A DNA stretch of 64,000 bases, taken from assembly GCF_048572895.1 (NCBI RefSeq), contig NZ_CP183878.1:3658001-3722000 (forward strand). The letters are read 5' to 3'. A program made the position numbers and the translations under genes. The notes beneath the pieces are model-generated. The model was not told the DNA's origin, searched no databases, and was given only the letters and a program-made list of their open reading frames with translations. Shown here piece after piece: positions 9,712-17,905 of the stretch (position 1 is the stretch's first letter; each line of letters begins with the position of its first letter). The DNA is from Psychrobacillus sp048572895. GTDB lineage: Bacteria > Bacillota > Bacilli > Bacillales_A > Planococcaceae.

Positions 9712-10055
9712 ATTTTAACCTCCTATTGGTTAAGTAAGAATGAGAAATGGCGATCATAAGGTAGAAATATATTTTTAAGTATAGACTTGACTAACCTAGC
9801 AACTAGTAGCATAATAGGATTCCATATGAGACCCTTCAAAATACATTAGATTTTAGGATATATAACTTGCTTGTGTTATCACCAAGTGCATATTATGTAT
9901 GATATGGAAGTAGTTATACTACACTACATGCATTTAATAATTATACATGAATGTAAGGAACAACGCACTTTTGGTGTTTTGAAGTATATAATTATTCAAC
10001 TTAAAAATTACACGGAAAATAGATAGAGGAAAACAAAAAAGAGGTGTGTATTACC
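9712..10055. other. Divergent intergenic region between mrpA and the Usp gene
   Basis: About 340 bases. They hold the mrp promoter candidate and, towards the right end, TTGAAG-17-TAAAAA as a weak plus-strand promoter for the Usp gene. I looked for a ydaO-type (c-di-AMP) or Na+ riboswitch fold and saw none. Confidence 0.4.
9811..9839 (-). promoter_or_regulatory. Candidate sigma-A promoter of the mrp operon
   Basis: On the minus strand TTGAAG (9839-9834) and TATTAT (9816-9811) are separated by exactly 17 bases, about 100 bases upstream of the mrpA TTG. This is a sequence match only; no start site is known. Confidence 0.5.
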
Positions 10056-10742
10056 GTGAAACGCGTAAAAGGTCGAATGGATGAGAGTATACTTGTCTGC
10101 GTATACTACGGACCAAATGGAGAGCGACTTATTAGAAGAGGACATAAAATGGCAAGCATGCTAGATTGTCCACTATATATACTGACAGTTGATCCACTAC
10201 CATATGATGCATTCGATGCTGAGAAATCTGGTTATATTGAACAGTGGAAGGATTTAGCGGAAGAGTTGGATGTTGAAGAGTTTATCATTCGTGATAATGA
10301 AAAACGTCCTTCTCCAAAGGTGATTAAAGAAGTGGCCCATGGTTTAAATATAACTCAAATTATTATAGGACAAACTGCACAAAGCAGATGGGAAGAAATA
10401 ACAAAGGGGTCCTTCATGAATGTCTTATTAAAAGAAATTCCTTTCGTGGACTTCCATGTTGTTTCGGTTGCTCGTTACATTAAAGATGAGGAAGATGGCA
10501 TTTTCGAAAAAGGAGTCCGTGCTTATTTGGTGGCAGACGGTGATTCTTATAAAGTTTCCTTCACTTGTGCGAGGAATATGTGCCAAGAAGGTATTTTCTT
10601 TAAAGAAATTGGTACAGACTTTGATAATGGCATTTTCAAATTTATGCATAACAATAAAATGCATCAGGTTCATATACAAGAAAATCTTGTTACTGATCCA
10701 ACTCAGGTTCCCGATGGTTGTAGTTTAAAAAGCATAAGATAG
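10056..10742 (+). CDS. Stand-alone KdpD-type universal stress protein
   Basis: About 228 residues, soluble. Residues ~10-140 match the Usp domain found inside KdpD sensor kinases: ILVCVYYGPNGERLIRRGHK at the start and IIIGQTAQSRWEEITKGSF followed by VDFHVVSV at the end. The kinase, phosphate-binding and membrane parts of KdpD are absent. The C-terminal ~85 residues are not recognised. The start is taken as GTG 10056, eight bases after AGAGGTGT; GTG 10044 and ATG 10077 are alternatives. It is divergent from mrp, so a role in cation or osmotic sensing is plausible but inferred. Confidence 0.75.
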   Translation: MKRVKGRMDESILVCVYYGPNGERLIRRGHKMASMLDCPLYILTVDPLPYDAFDAEKSGYIEQWKDLAEELDVEEFIIRDNEKRPSPKVIKEVAHGLNITQIIIGQTAQSRWEEITKGSFMNVLLKEIPFVDFHVVSVARYIKDEEDGIFEKGVRAYLVADGDSYKVSFTCARNMCQEGIFFKEIGTDFDNGIFKFMHNNKMHQVHIQENLVTDPTQVPDGCSLKSIR

Positions 10743-10776
10743 AAAAAAGGAGACTCTTAGAGTTTCCTTTTTTATT
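10743..10776 (+). terminator. Terminator of the Usp gene
   Basis: AAAAAAGGAGACTC and GAGTTTCCTTTTTT form a stem with a 3-base loop just after the stop codon, followed by the T-run. Confidence 0.8.
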
Positions 10777-10853
10777 GTTACTTATTAAATCATTTATACA
10801 ACCTACACCATAACTATGTAAATAGCAGTAATACAATGACCACTCGCTTTTCA

Positions 10854-12068
10854 TTAGTTTGACATGGTTATTTTTCGATCCTTGGGTAGTGCCAAAGCGA
10901 CTAATCCTATTATTGGTAACGTCGAAACGACAATCATGGTTGTATAAACACCTACAAAATCCATTAATATTCCGATCACCACTGCTCCTATTGCTCCCAT
11001 TCCAAATGCTAGACCGACAGTTAACCCAGCCATCGTACCTATTTTACTTGGTACAAGCTCTTGCGCGTATACAACAGTTACTGAGAAGCTTAGCATGATG
11101 AAAAAACCTATCGCAATTAGCAACAATATAATAGCCCAAACGGGTACGTATGGAAGTACGAGACTTAATGGGATTGGAACTGCCATCGACAATACAATGA
11201 CATTCCTTCTTCCCATTCGGTCCGCCATAGGCCCACCAAAAAATGTTCCTACTGCTCCGAGTGCCAAGAAGATAAAAATAATTAACTGCCCTTCTTTAAT
11301 AGTCAGACCATAGTTCTCCATCAAATGAAAAATATAAAAATTAGTCATATTGGTAACATAAAATGAGCGAGCGAAAATTAACACCATCAAAAGAGTTAAA
11401 GCTACACCGACTTGTTTTTTAGTTAGAGCTGGGAGTGAAGAAAGAAGCGTTCTCTTTCTTTTGGAAAGCTTCTCCGCTTCCAACTGTTTTTTATACCATG
11501 CAGAAATCTTCGATAATAGGAATATTCCCACTGCAGCAACAACTAAAAAAAGGGCTGCTCCTCTTTGACCCAAAGGTACTAATATAAATGCACTTATAAG
11601 CGGCGCAAGGGCTTGTCCAGAATTTCCTCCCACTTGATAAATAGATTGTGACAGACCTCGTTTAGAACCCGCTGCCATAAAGGACACCCGCGAGCCTTCT
11701 GGGTGAAATACAGCAGAACCCACTCCTAAAAATATCACTGATACGAGGATCATCCAATACTCTGGCGCAAGGGCTAATCCCGCCATCCCAACGAAGGAAC
11801 TCAACATTCCAAGCGGTAAAGCATAAGGCATAGGTTTTTTATCACTTATAAATCCTACAATCGGCTGTAGAACTGATGCAACAATATTTAATGCAAATGA
11901 GATTAGTCCTAACTGGGTAAATGTAAGACCTAATTCCGACTCTAGTACAGGAAACATCGCAGGAATTACCGCTTGCAATGTATCATTAAATAGATGACAA
12001 ACCCCTATTGCAAACATGATCGGATATACAGGATTACCCATCTTGTGACTGGAATTCAATTTGGACAT
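10854..12068 (-). CDS. fsr: MFS transporter, fosmidomycin-resistance (Fsr) type
   Basis: This 404-residue, 12-helix major-facilitator protein carries the Fsr subgroup signatures FAIGVCHLFNDTLQAVIPAMFP in helix 1 and GVGSAVFHPEGSRVSFMAAG after helix 3. A typical loop 2-3 motif GFISDKKPMPYALPLG is also present. Members export fosmidomycin and related compounds in E. coli, but the native substrate is usually unknown. The gene is monocistronic on the minus strand. Confidence 0.85.
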   Translation of the reverse strand: MSKLNSSHKMGNPVYPIMFAIGVCHLFNDTLQAVIPAMFPVLESELGLTFTQLGLISFALNIVASVLQPIVGFISDKKPMPYALPLGMLSSFVGMAGLALAPEYWMILVSVIFLGVGSAVFHPEGSRVSFMAAGSKRGLSQSIYQVGGNSGQALAPLISAFILVPLGQRGAALFLVVAAVGIFLLSKISAWYKKQLEAEKLSKRKRTLLSSLPALTKKQVGVALTLLMVLIFARSFYVTNMTNFYIFHLMENYGLTIKEGQLIIFIFLALGAVGTFFGGPMADRMGRRNVIVLSMAVPIPLSLVLPYVPVWAIILLLIAIGFFIMLSFSVTVVYAQELVPSKIGTMAGLTVGLAFGMGAIGAVVIGILMDFVGVYTTMIVVSTLPIIGLVALALPKDRKITMSN

Positions 12069-12213
12069 ATATTCACATTCTTTCTATTTTGTACACGATT
12101 AAAGATATTATAGCGTAGTTTTGATAAATTATTTAAGAAACAGTAGAATAACTGCAAAATTCTTGGGAACATTAATCATTACGTCGACAATGAAGTGAGG
12201 CTATAAGAGACAT

Positions 12214-12921
12214 ATGGATAACTTTTTCGAACTGAACTTTTGGGAAATGATGTTGAGGACTACTATATCCTTTTTAGTGTTACTTATTTTAGCAAGGTTA
12301 TTAGGGAAGAAACAACTAAGTCAACTCACTTTTTTCCACTACATAACCGGCATATCGATCGGGTCTATTTCAGCAGAAATTGCCTCTCAAAAGGAAACAC
12401 CTTTTATGGATGGGTTGGTTGCACTTATTTGGTGGACAGTCCTCACTTTATTAATGAGTTATTTATCATTAAAATCCCCTAAAATCCGAACGTGGATTGA
12501 TGACGAACCTACCATTATCATTAAAGATGGTGAAATAAGTACGAAGTCTTTAAAATCATCACGTTTACATATGGACGATTTATTAATGATGCTAAGAGAG
12601 CAATCTATTTTTTCCATCCAGGATGTACATTATGCTGTTTTGGAAACAAATGGGGAACTAAGCGTTATGAAAAAGGTTGGGATGCAGGAAGCCACTAAAC
12701 AGGATGTAAAGGTTCCTCTAACCCTCCCGTTATTTATGCCCTCTGAAATAATTTCAGACGGTAAAATAGTCAAAAAAAATCTAGATGAATTAGATTTAAC
12801 CGAAGACTGGGTCATGAAGAAACTGAGAAAACATGGAGTAGATTCAGTTAGTGATGTGTTTTATGCACAATTACAAACAAACGGCTCGTTGCATATTAGC
12901 TTAAGAAAAAACGGGATTTAA
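12214..12921 (+). CDS. DUF421 (YetF/YkjA-type) membrane protein
   Basis: A 235-residue protein with three N-terminal transmembrane segments (residues ~8-90) and a cytosolic alpha/beta C-terminal domain. It has the DUF421 hallmarks ARLLGKKQLSQLTFFHYITG, RLHMDDLLMMLREQSIFSIQDVHYAVLETNG and VFYAQLQTNGSLH. B. subtilis has several paralogues linked to the spore or cell envelope, without a firm biochemical role. It is monocistronic and shares a bidirectional terminator with the convergent hydrolase. Confidence 0.85.
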   Translation: MDNFFELNFWEMMLRTTISFLVLLILARLLGKKQLSQLTFFHYITGISIGSISAEIASQKETPFMDGLVALIWWTVLTLLMSYLSLKSPKIRTWIDDEPTIIIKDGEISTKSLKSSRLHMDDLLMMLREQSIFSIQDVHYAVLETNGELSVMKKVGMQEATKQDVKVPLTLPLFMPSEIISDGKIVKKNLDELDLTEDWVMKKLRKHGVDSVSDVFYAQLQTNGSLHISLRKNGI

Positions 12922-12941
12922 GAAGTAAGCACTGTAAACTA

Positions 12942-12986
12942 AAGGAGTGACAACAGGTGACATAATCATTTGTTGTCACTCCTTCT
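12942..12986. terminator. Bidirectional terminator between the DUF421 and hydrolase genes
   Basis: AAGGAGTGACAACA and TGTTGTCACTCCTT form a 14-bp stem between two convergent genes. The flanking T-tracts are short on both strands. Confidence 0.75.
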
Positions 12987-12988
12987 AT

Positions 12989-13765
12989 TTATACTTGTTT
13001 TAAATAAGTTAGCATGGCATTACCCAGTTCTTCTGGTGCCTCATACATACTCATATGACCTGCATCCTTTATGACGACTTGTGTGATGTTTTCTCCACTT
13101 GCTGTAAAAGTCTTGTCAGGTGGAATAAGTTGGTCACTTTCGCCAGCTATTAATAGTACAGGTAGCTTAGTATTTGCTAAAACTTCAGTACGATCCTTTC
13201 TTTCTCTCATCGCATTAAGTGCATTTTTTGCTCCCCCCGCGGGAGTTCCGTAGCCGATATTTTTTACATCCTTAAGAGACTGTTTAAGGCTTTCTACATT
13301 GCCTGGAGCAAATAGCTTCGGAACAAGGCCGTCAATGAAAGAATCGATTCCATCTTTATCTATTTTATCCGCAGAAGCAATTCTTCCTTCCTTCGCTTCT
13401 TCTGAATCAGAAAATCCTGTGGAATGAATTAACGAGAAGCCATTTAAATATTGACTATAACTTTCTGCGAAGGCCAGTGTAATATATCCTCCTAATGAAT
13501 GACCGAACATCGTTAACTTCTCTATTTTTAATTCCTCTAAGAAGTCCTTTATATCTAATGCGTATTGATCTATTTCCTGCACGCTATCGTGTCCTTTAGA
13601 TTCTCCATGTCCAGGGAGATCAATCGCAATTACTCTATAGCTTTCAGAAAGCTTAGGTATTATATTATTCCAATAGTCGGAGCTTCCACAAAATCCGTGA
13701 ATAAGTATAAGTGTTTCTCCTTGACCTTCCTCTTTATAAACAATATTAGAATTAGTAGTTTTCAT
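12989..13765 (-). CDS. Alpha/beta-hydrolase fold enzyme
   Basis: A 258-residue hydrolase with oxyanion motif LIHGFCGSSDYW, nucleophile elbow GHSLGGY (Ser near residue 94), acid in GESDQLIPP and catalytic His in DAGHMSMYEAPE. The lid region (~120-190) is typical of small esterases. It starts 4 bases after the nagZ stop and is probably co-transcribed with it. The Shine-Dalgarno AGGGAGATGA precedes the ATG. The substrate is unknown; it is not closely similar to the two meta-cleavage hydrolases further along. Confidence 0.85.
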   Translation of the reverse strand: MKTTNSNIVYKEEGQGETLILIHGFCGSSDYWNNIIPKLSESYRVIAIDLPGHGESKGHDSVQEIDQYALDIKDFLEELKIEKLTMFGHSLGGYITLAFAESYSQYLNGFSLIHSTGFSDSEEAKEGRIASADKIDKDGIDSFIDGLVPKLFAPGNVESLKQSLKDVKNIGYGTPAGGAKNALNAMRERKDRTEVLANTKLPVLLIAGESDQLIPPDKTFTASGENITQVVIKDAGHMSMYEAPEELGNAMLTYLKQV

Positions 13766-13769
13766 TAAG

Positions 13770-15404
13770 TCATCTCCCTAAAGTTTCATTAATTGATCGG
13801 TTCAACTCTTGTATGTTTACCCCATCTAGTTGTTTATTACTCAGATTATATTTCTTTTTAATAGCGAGAATTCGTTTTACGCTTTCATCGATTCTTTGTT
13901 CCGTAATTTCTCCAGTTTCTATCGCATGGAGTATTGCCTCTTTCGTCTTTTTTATATTGGCGTAGTCATGTGCTACTAACACAATGTCATTCCCTGCTTT
14001 TACTGCAGATACCGCTGCTTCACTAATTTCAAATGTATTTAAGATTGCTTTCATCGTCATGTCATCTGTTATGATAATGCCTTCATAATCAAGTTGTTCC
14101 CTCAATACATCGGTAATAATTTTCTCGGATATGGAAGCCGGATATATAGAATCTATTTTCGGTAGCAAAATATGACCTATCATAACTACCTCTGCACCAT
14201 GCTCTATCGCTCGTGTAAAAGGTATTAGCTCGAGTGTTTGCAAGTCCTTTAAGCTCTTTTGAATTATTGGAAGCTCTTTATGTGAATCCACAGCAGTATC
14301 GCCATGTCCCGGGAAATGCTTTACAACTGAGATGACCTGTTCACTTTGAATACCATCCATTGTTTGTAAACCTAACTCACTTACTATTTGCGCATCAGTT
14401 CCAAAGGCTCGGTCTCCAATAATCGGGTTGTCCGGATTGCTATTTATATCAAGAACTGGAGCAAAATCTAAGTTAAAGCCAAATGCACTTAATTCTTTTC
14501 CTAATAGTTTTCCGATATTATAAGAAAGCGATGCGTCATTTCGCTTCCCTAGTTCTTCGTTTGTCGGTAGCTTTGTTAACTCTGGAAGCCTTGAAATCCT
14601 CCCACCTTCTTCATCGACCCCTAAAAATAGCGGGACTTTATTCTTACTATTTTCTTCTCTTATCGAATTTAATAAGGTAACAGATTGTTTGGCATTCTTT
14701 AAATTGTCCTTGAATAAAATAATACCGCCGACTTGATCAGTTGAAATAATTTTCTTTGTTTCATTTGTCATGACCTTTCCTTTTATCCCCGCAAATATCA
14801 TTTGCCCGACTTTTTCTTCTAGGCTTAAATCGGATAAAGAGACTGCTTCTTCAAATTCCGTGAAGACGGAAATGTGATGAACTGTTGGATTTGGCTCCTC
14901 TTCCGTTGGTTTAGGCATTATCCATTTCAATTGAATATCCTTTGTGACGTCATAAATAAGTATCGTTTGATTTACTTGATCATCCTCATAGCTTCTAATC
15001 TCATCTGGTTCTCCTTTGATGGATTTGATATCCTCGAGATGGATTTGTTGAATTTCAGGTGAGCTGGAGCGTATATCAAAAACAACTTCAGCTCGATGAC
15101 CGACTGTAGCATCGTTTGATGGAAATTCTTCATAAATGGCACTAGCATTCTCACTTTTTTGCTCTGGAGATCCCCATAGTTCATGTACTTTTTGAATGGT
15201 GGTTTCTCCTACGATAAAAGGCGAGTTAATCGTTTGTCCTTGTTCCGATAGTTCAAACAAGAGGGATACAAAGGACTCCGTATCTGAAGACACTTCTATT
15301 GGCACTCCGTCCTGTACATATCCATCTTCCTTAGGTTCTTTGAGCATTACAATTATGGCAATTACTAAAAATAATAGAAGAAGTATTACTACTTTCTTCG
15401 TCAT
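13770..15404 (-). CDS. nagZ: Beta-N-acetylhexosaminidase (GH3) with N-terminal DUF4309-like domain
   Basis: About 544 residues with an uncleaved-type signal anchor (KKVVILLLLFLVIAIIVML). Residues ~30-180 resemble DUF4309/YjgB (GQTINSPFIVGETTIQKVHELWG and later PKPTEEEPNPTVHHISVF). Residues ~190-540 are a GH3 domain with the catalytic His/Asp loop KHFPGHGDTAVDSHKELP and nucleophile Asp in IITDDMTM. It should cleave GlcNAc from muropeptides outside the cell for wall recycling. ATG 15404 was chosen because GGAGG lies 7 bases upstream; 15407 and a longer frame to 15461 exist. The DUF4309 fusion is unusual. Confidence 0.87.
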   Translation of the reverse strand: MTKKVVILLLLFLVIAIIVMLKEPKEDGYVQDGVPIEVSSDTESFVSLLFELSEQGQTINSPFIVGETTIQKVHELWGSPEQKSENASAIYEEFPSNDATVGHRAEVVFDIRSSSPEIQQIHLEDIKSIKGEPDEIRSYEDDQVNQTILIYDVTKDIQLKWIMPKPTEEEPNPTVHHISVFTEFEEAVSLSDLSLEEKVGQMIFAGIKGKVMTNETKKIISTDQVGGIILFKDNLKNAKQSVTLLNSIREENSKNKVPLFLGVDEEGGRISRLPELTKLPTNEELGKRNDASLSYNIGKLLGKELSAFGFNLDFAPVLDINSNPDNPIIGDRAFGTDAQIVSELGLQTMDGIQSEQVISVVKHFPGHGDTAVDSHKELPIIQKSLKDLQTLELIPFTRAIEHGAEVVMIGHILLPKIDSIYPASISEKIITDVLREQLDYEGIIITDDMTMKAILNTFEISEAAVSAVKAGNDIVLVAHDYANIKKTKEAILHAIETGEITEQRIDESVKRILAIKKKYNLSNKQLDGVNIQELNRSINETLGR

Positions 15405-15575
15405 CATAAAACCTCCAAACAAATAATGATGAGCTTCAACTACTTCCATAAGACTAACCAATATCCCATTAATTTAACTAAAATATAAAACGTTATATTT
15501 GATATATTTTTACTTCTCAAATATAGTACTAGGTGAACTTTGATATTATAAAAACGAATGAAAAGAGGAAAAGTT

Positions 15576-15731
15576 ATGTCTAACAAAGACGCTTTGATAT
15601 GCGATATAGAAACTGGAATTTGCGGACCAGCAGGAGAAGGTAATTCTGTTATAGAGCTAATTGACCTAACTAGCCTATCTCCAAAAAAGGTTTCCGATTC
15701 AACAGATGAGCAAGCAGAAACAAATAAATAA
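15576..15731 (+). CDS. Small 51-residue protein with paired cysteines
   Basis: The ATG follows AAGAGGAAAAGTT. The product begins MSNKDALICDIETGICGPAG and ends in an acidic, charged tail. Two cysteines are six residues apart around a conserved-looking DIETG. It is followed by a hairpin terminator, so it forms a complete small transcription unit between divergent nagZ and the convergent cupin gene. I have a faint memory of short ICDIETGxCG proteins near DsbA-type oxidoreductases in Bacillales but cannot confirm it. Function unknown. Confidence 0.6.
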   Translation: MSNKDALICDIETGICGPAGEGNSVIELIDLTSLSPKKVSDSTDEQAETNK

Positions 15732-15741
15732 ATTAGTTAAC

Positions 15742-15773
15742 ACGCCCTTCGGTAATAAATACTGAAGGGCGTT
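15742..15773. terminator. Terminator after the 51-residue ORF
   Basis: CGCCCTTC (15743-15750) pairs with GAAGGGCG (15764-15771), followed by a short TTT. It sits between convergent genes and could serve both. Confidence 0.65.
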
Positions 15774-15780
15774 TCCTACA

Positions 15781-16275
15781 TTATTCAAGCTCTGGCAATG
15801 TTTCATAAGCCATTTTATAAATAATTTCTTTATGCGAAGGATACTTATGTAACAGTTCATTTTGCGTAAAAAGTTCAAAATCCTCGTATTCAAATCCTGG
15901 TGCTACCATACATCCGACGAGTGAAAATGCTCTATTGTCTATAACGGATGATCCAAAAATAGTATTTTTGGGTACCAGTACTTGAGGAACTTCTCCGTTT
16001 TCTAAATCTAATCCAAGCTTATGTTCAATATAGTTTCCTTCTTCATCAATTACGTGTATTAAAAGTGGGCTACCGTCATGAAAATACCATAGCTCATCCG
16101 ATTTCAAACGATGAAAATGAGATACATCCCCAGCACCTAATAGAAAATAGATACTCGTGTACAATTTACGATTACCGTCGTGGTTCTGGGAAGAATAACT
16201 ATTTTGAAAATACCCACCTTCTGGATGAGACTCTAACCCTAAATGCTTTATATAGTAAGTAGCATCCCTCATCAT
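15781..16275 (-). CDS. Cupin-fold protein, DUF985 family
   Basis: A 164-residue beta-barrel protein with the DUF985 signatures LGLESHPEGGYFQNSY near the N-terminus, then TSIYFLL and FHRLKSDELWYFHDGSPL. The C-terminal VGCMVAPGFEYEDFEL is also typical. Some relatives are sugar-modifying or metal-binding, but no activity is established for this one. It overlaps the upstream phosphatase gene by four bases (ATGA), so the two are translationally coupled. Confidence 0.85.
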   Translation of the reverse strand: MMRDATYYIKHLGLESHPEGGYFQNSYSSQNHDGNRKLYTSIYFLLGAGDVSHFHRLKSDELWYFHDGSPLLIHVIDEEGNYIEHKLGLDLENGEVPQVLVPKNTIFGSSVIDNRAFSLVGCMVAPGFEYEDFELFTQNELLHKYPSHKEIIYKMAYETLPELE

Positions 16276-16862
16276 TTTACCTCCTTCACTTCTAAGTGCT
16301 TCATACAGTTAAATAAATGACAAATATTTTCATGATCCTTAAGTTCCACAATCGTCACGGAAGTGTTGCCGATATCGCGAGAAAATTCTCCTTCTGGAAC
16401 AAGTGCATATAATAATCTACTGATGAAGCCGCCATGACTCACTACGAGTACTCGTTTGCCCGGGTATTTTTGTTTTATTTCTTCTATAAAGGACATCCCA
16501 CGCGAAATAATAACATCTTCCGGCTCAAAGCCAATATCCTGATTTCTCCAATCAGGCCCCCACTTAGCAACCCGTTCATCTTCTGTCGTTCCTTCTATTA
16601 TACCCCCACCAATTTCACCTAGACGCTTGTCTAGGAAAAGGTCTACTCCTGGAAGCTTTGCTGCTATAATCTCAGCTGTTTTCTTCGCACGAATTAGAGG
16701 ACTTGTATAGATGAGATCCCATTCCTCACCTTGTATTCTGTCGGCTGCACGCTCCGCCATTTGAATTCCTTCTTCATCTAAAGGTACATCAGTGTTTCCC
16801 TGTGCTCTCCCTTCTTTGTTCCACGCTGTGACACCATGTCTTACAAATCCTATCGTTGTCAT
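16272..16862 (-). CDS. Histidine phosphatase family protein (phosphoglycerate mutase-like)
   Basis: A 196-residue branch-1 histidine phosphatase. The phosphohistidine motif FVRHGVTAWN (His near residue 9) and the second His in VLVVSHGGFISRLL are both intact. YTSPLIRAKKTAE supplies the conserved Arg. The size fits PhoE/CobC-type broad-specificity phosphatases rather than glycolytic GpmA. It starts after GGGGGAAATTAC and is the first gene of a two-gene operon with the DUF985 cupin. Confidence 0.88.
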   Translation of the reverse strand: MTTIGFVRHGVTAWNKEGRAQGNTDVPLDEEGIQMAERAADRIQGEEWDLIYTSPLIRAKKTAEIIAAKLPGVDLFLDKRLGEIGGGIIEGTTEDERVAKWGPDWRNQDIGFEPEDVIISRGMSFIEEIKQKYPGKRVLVVSHGGFISRLLYALVPEGEFSRDIGNTSVTIVELKDHENICHLFNCMKHLEVKEVK

Positions 16863-16924
16863 GTAATTTCCCCCTTACTTATTCTTTCATTATAATCAAA
16901 GTAAAATAATTGAACAATAATCCC

Positions 16925-16955
16925 TTGACCTTCACGCTACGTAAAGGTTTAAGCT
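16925..16955 (+). promoter_or_regulatory. MerR-type promoter with 19-bp spacer and operator dyad
   Basis: TTGACC (16925-16930) and TAAGCT (16950-16955) are 19 bases apart, longer than optimal. The spacer holds the dyad ACCTTCACG-CTA-CGTAAAGGT (16928-16948) with one mismatch. This is the classic layout that MerR regulators activate by twisting DNA, placed just upstream of a MerR gene. Confidence 0.75.
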
Positions 16956-16977
16956 GAATATAAGAGGAGGCGAGAAA

Positions 16978-17736
16978 GTGGAATACACGGTACAAAAGCT
17001 TGCGCAGCTTGCTGGCATCAGTACAAGGACATTACGGTATTACGATGAGATCGGACTATTAAAACCTGCACGTACCAATTCATCTGGGTATCGTATATAC
17101 GGTTCTACTGAAGTAGATCAACTTCAGCAAATACTATTTTACCGCGAACTTGGGGTGAACTTAGACAGCATAAAAGAAATCATGACTTCCCCAACATTCG
17201 ATGGAAGCCAGGCTCTTCGAGATCATCGTGAAAAATTACTTGAGAAACGAGCGCAACTAGATGCACTTATCAACAATGTGGATAAATCAATTAAGCAAAC
17301 AGAAAGGAAGATTAGCATGACAGACAAAGAAAAATTTGAAGGTTTTAAACAAAAGCTTGTGGATGACAATGAGAAGAAATACGGAAAAGAAATTCGAGAA
17401 AAATATGGTGATGATGCTGTAAATAACTCCAATGCAAAAGTAAAGGGTATGACAAATGAGCAATATGAGGAAATACAAAAATTAGAAGAGCAACTATTTA
17501 TTAATTTAAAAACTGCTATGGATACTGGAGATCCTGCCGGAGAATTGGCTCAAAAAGCAGCAGATTTGCATAAACAATGGCTTTGCTTTTACTGGGATCA
17601 ATACTCCAAAGAGGCGCATGCTGGTCTTGCAGAAATGTACGTGGCTGACGAACGCTTTACTGCTTATTACGATAAAGTACAATTAGGTGCAACTGAATTT
17701 TTACGAGATGCGATTGTTATATACACAAAAAACTAG
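16978..17736 (+). CDS. MerR-family regulator with TipAS drug-recognition domain
   Basis: A 252-residue protein. Its winged-helix domain (residues 1-70) starts YTVQKLAQLAGISTRTLRYY and continues IGLLKPARTNSSGYRIY. A coiled-coil dimerisation helix follows (~75-115), then a helical TipAS domain (~125-250) with QKAADLHKQWLCFYW and YVADERFTAYYDK. Relatives (TipAL, Mta, AlbA) bind peptide antibiotics or hydrophobic drugs and activate their own promoters. The GTG start follows GAGGAGGCGAGAAA. No export gene is adjacent, so autoregulation with remote targets is likely. Confidence 0.92.
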   Translation: MEYTVQKLAQLAGISTRTLRYYDEIGLLKPARTNSSGYRIYGSTEVDQLQQILFYRELGVNLDSIKEIMTSPTFDGSQALRDHREKLLEKRAQLDALINNVDKSIKQTERKISMTDKEKFEGFKQKLVDDNEKKYGKEIREKYGDDAVNNSNAKVKGMTNEQYEEIQKLEEQLFINLKTAMDTGDPAGELAQKAADLHKQWLCFYWDQYSKEAHAGLAEMYVADERFTAYYDKVQLGATEFLRDAIVIYTKN

Positions 17737-17761
17737 GAGACTTATGTCTCCTAGTTTTTTA
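17727..17761 (+). terminator. Terminator overlapping the TipAS regulator stop codon
   Basis: AAAAAACTAGGAGAC and GTCTCCTAGTTTTTT form a perfect 15-bp stem with a TTAT loop. The TAG stop lies inside the left arm. Confidence 0.9.
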
Positions 17762-17905
17762 ATACATTCTCAATTATGAGGATATCCTTTTTACATTTCA
17801 GTGACTTTTAGCGGTTTTCCTTCTAAAATTCAGAATGCTTTTATTGTATTTTTAGAGACCGCTTTCTTCCTATAATGAAACATAATAACTAAAGGAGGAT
17901 TCAAT

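Noticed and set aside
9712..10055. Riboswitch (c-di-AMP or Na+ type) between mrpA and the Usp gene
   Set aside because: The length would fit, but I could not find the conserved core words or a terminator alternative.
17761..17905. cre-like GAAAACCGCTAAAA upstream of the FAH gene
   Set aside because: Only 11 of 14 positions match the cre consensus, including loss of the leading TG, so it is too weak to list.
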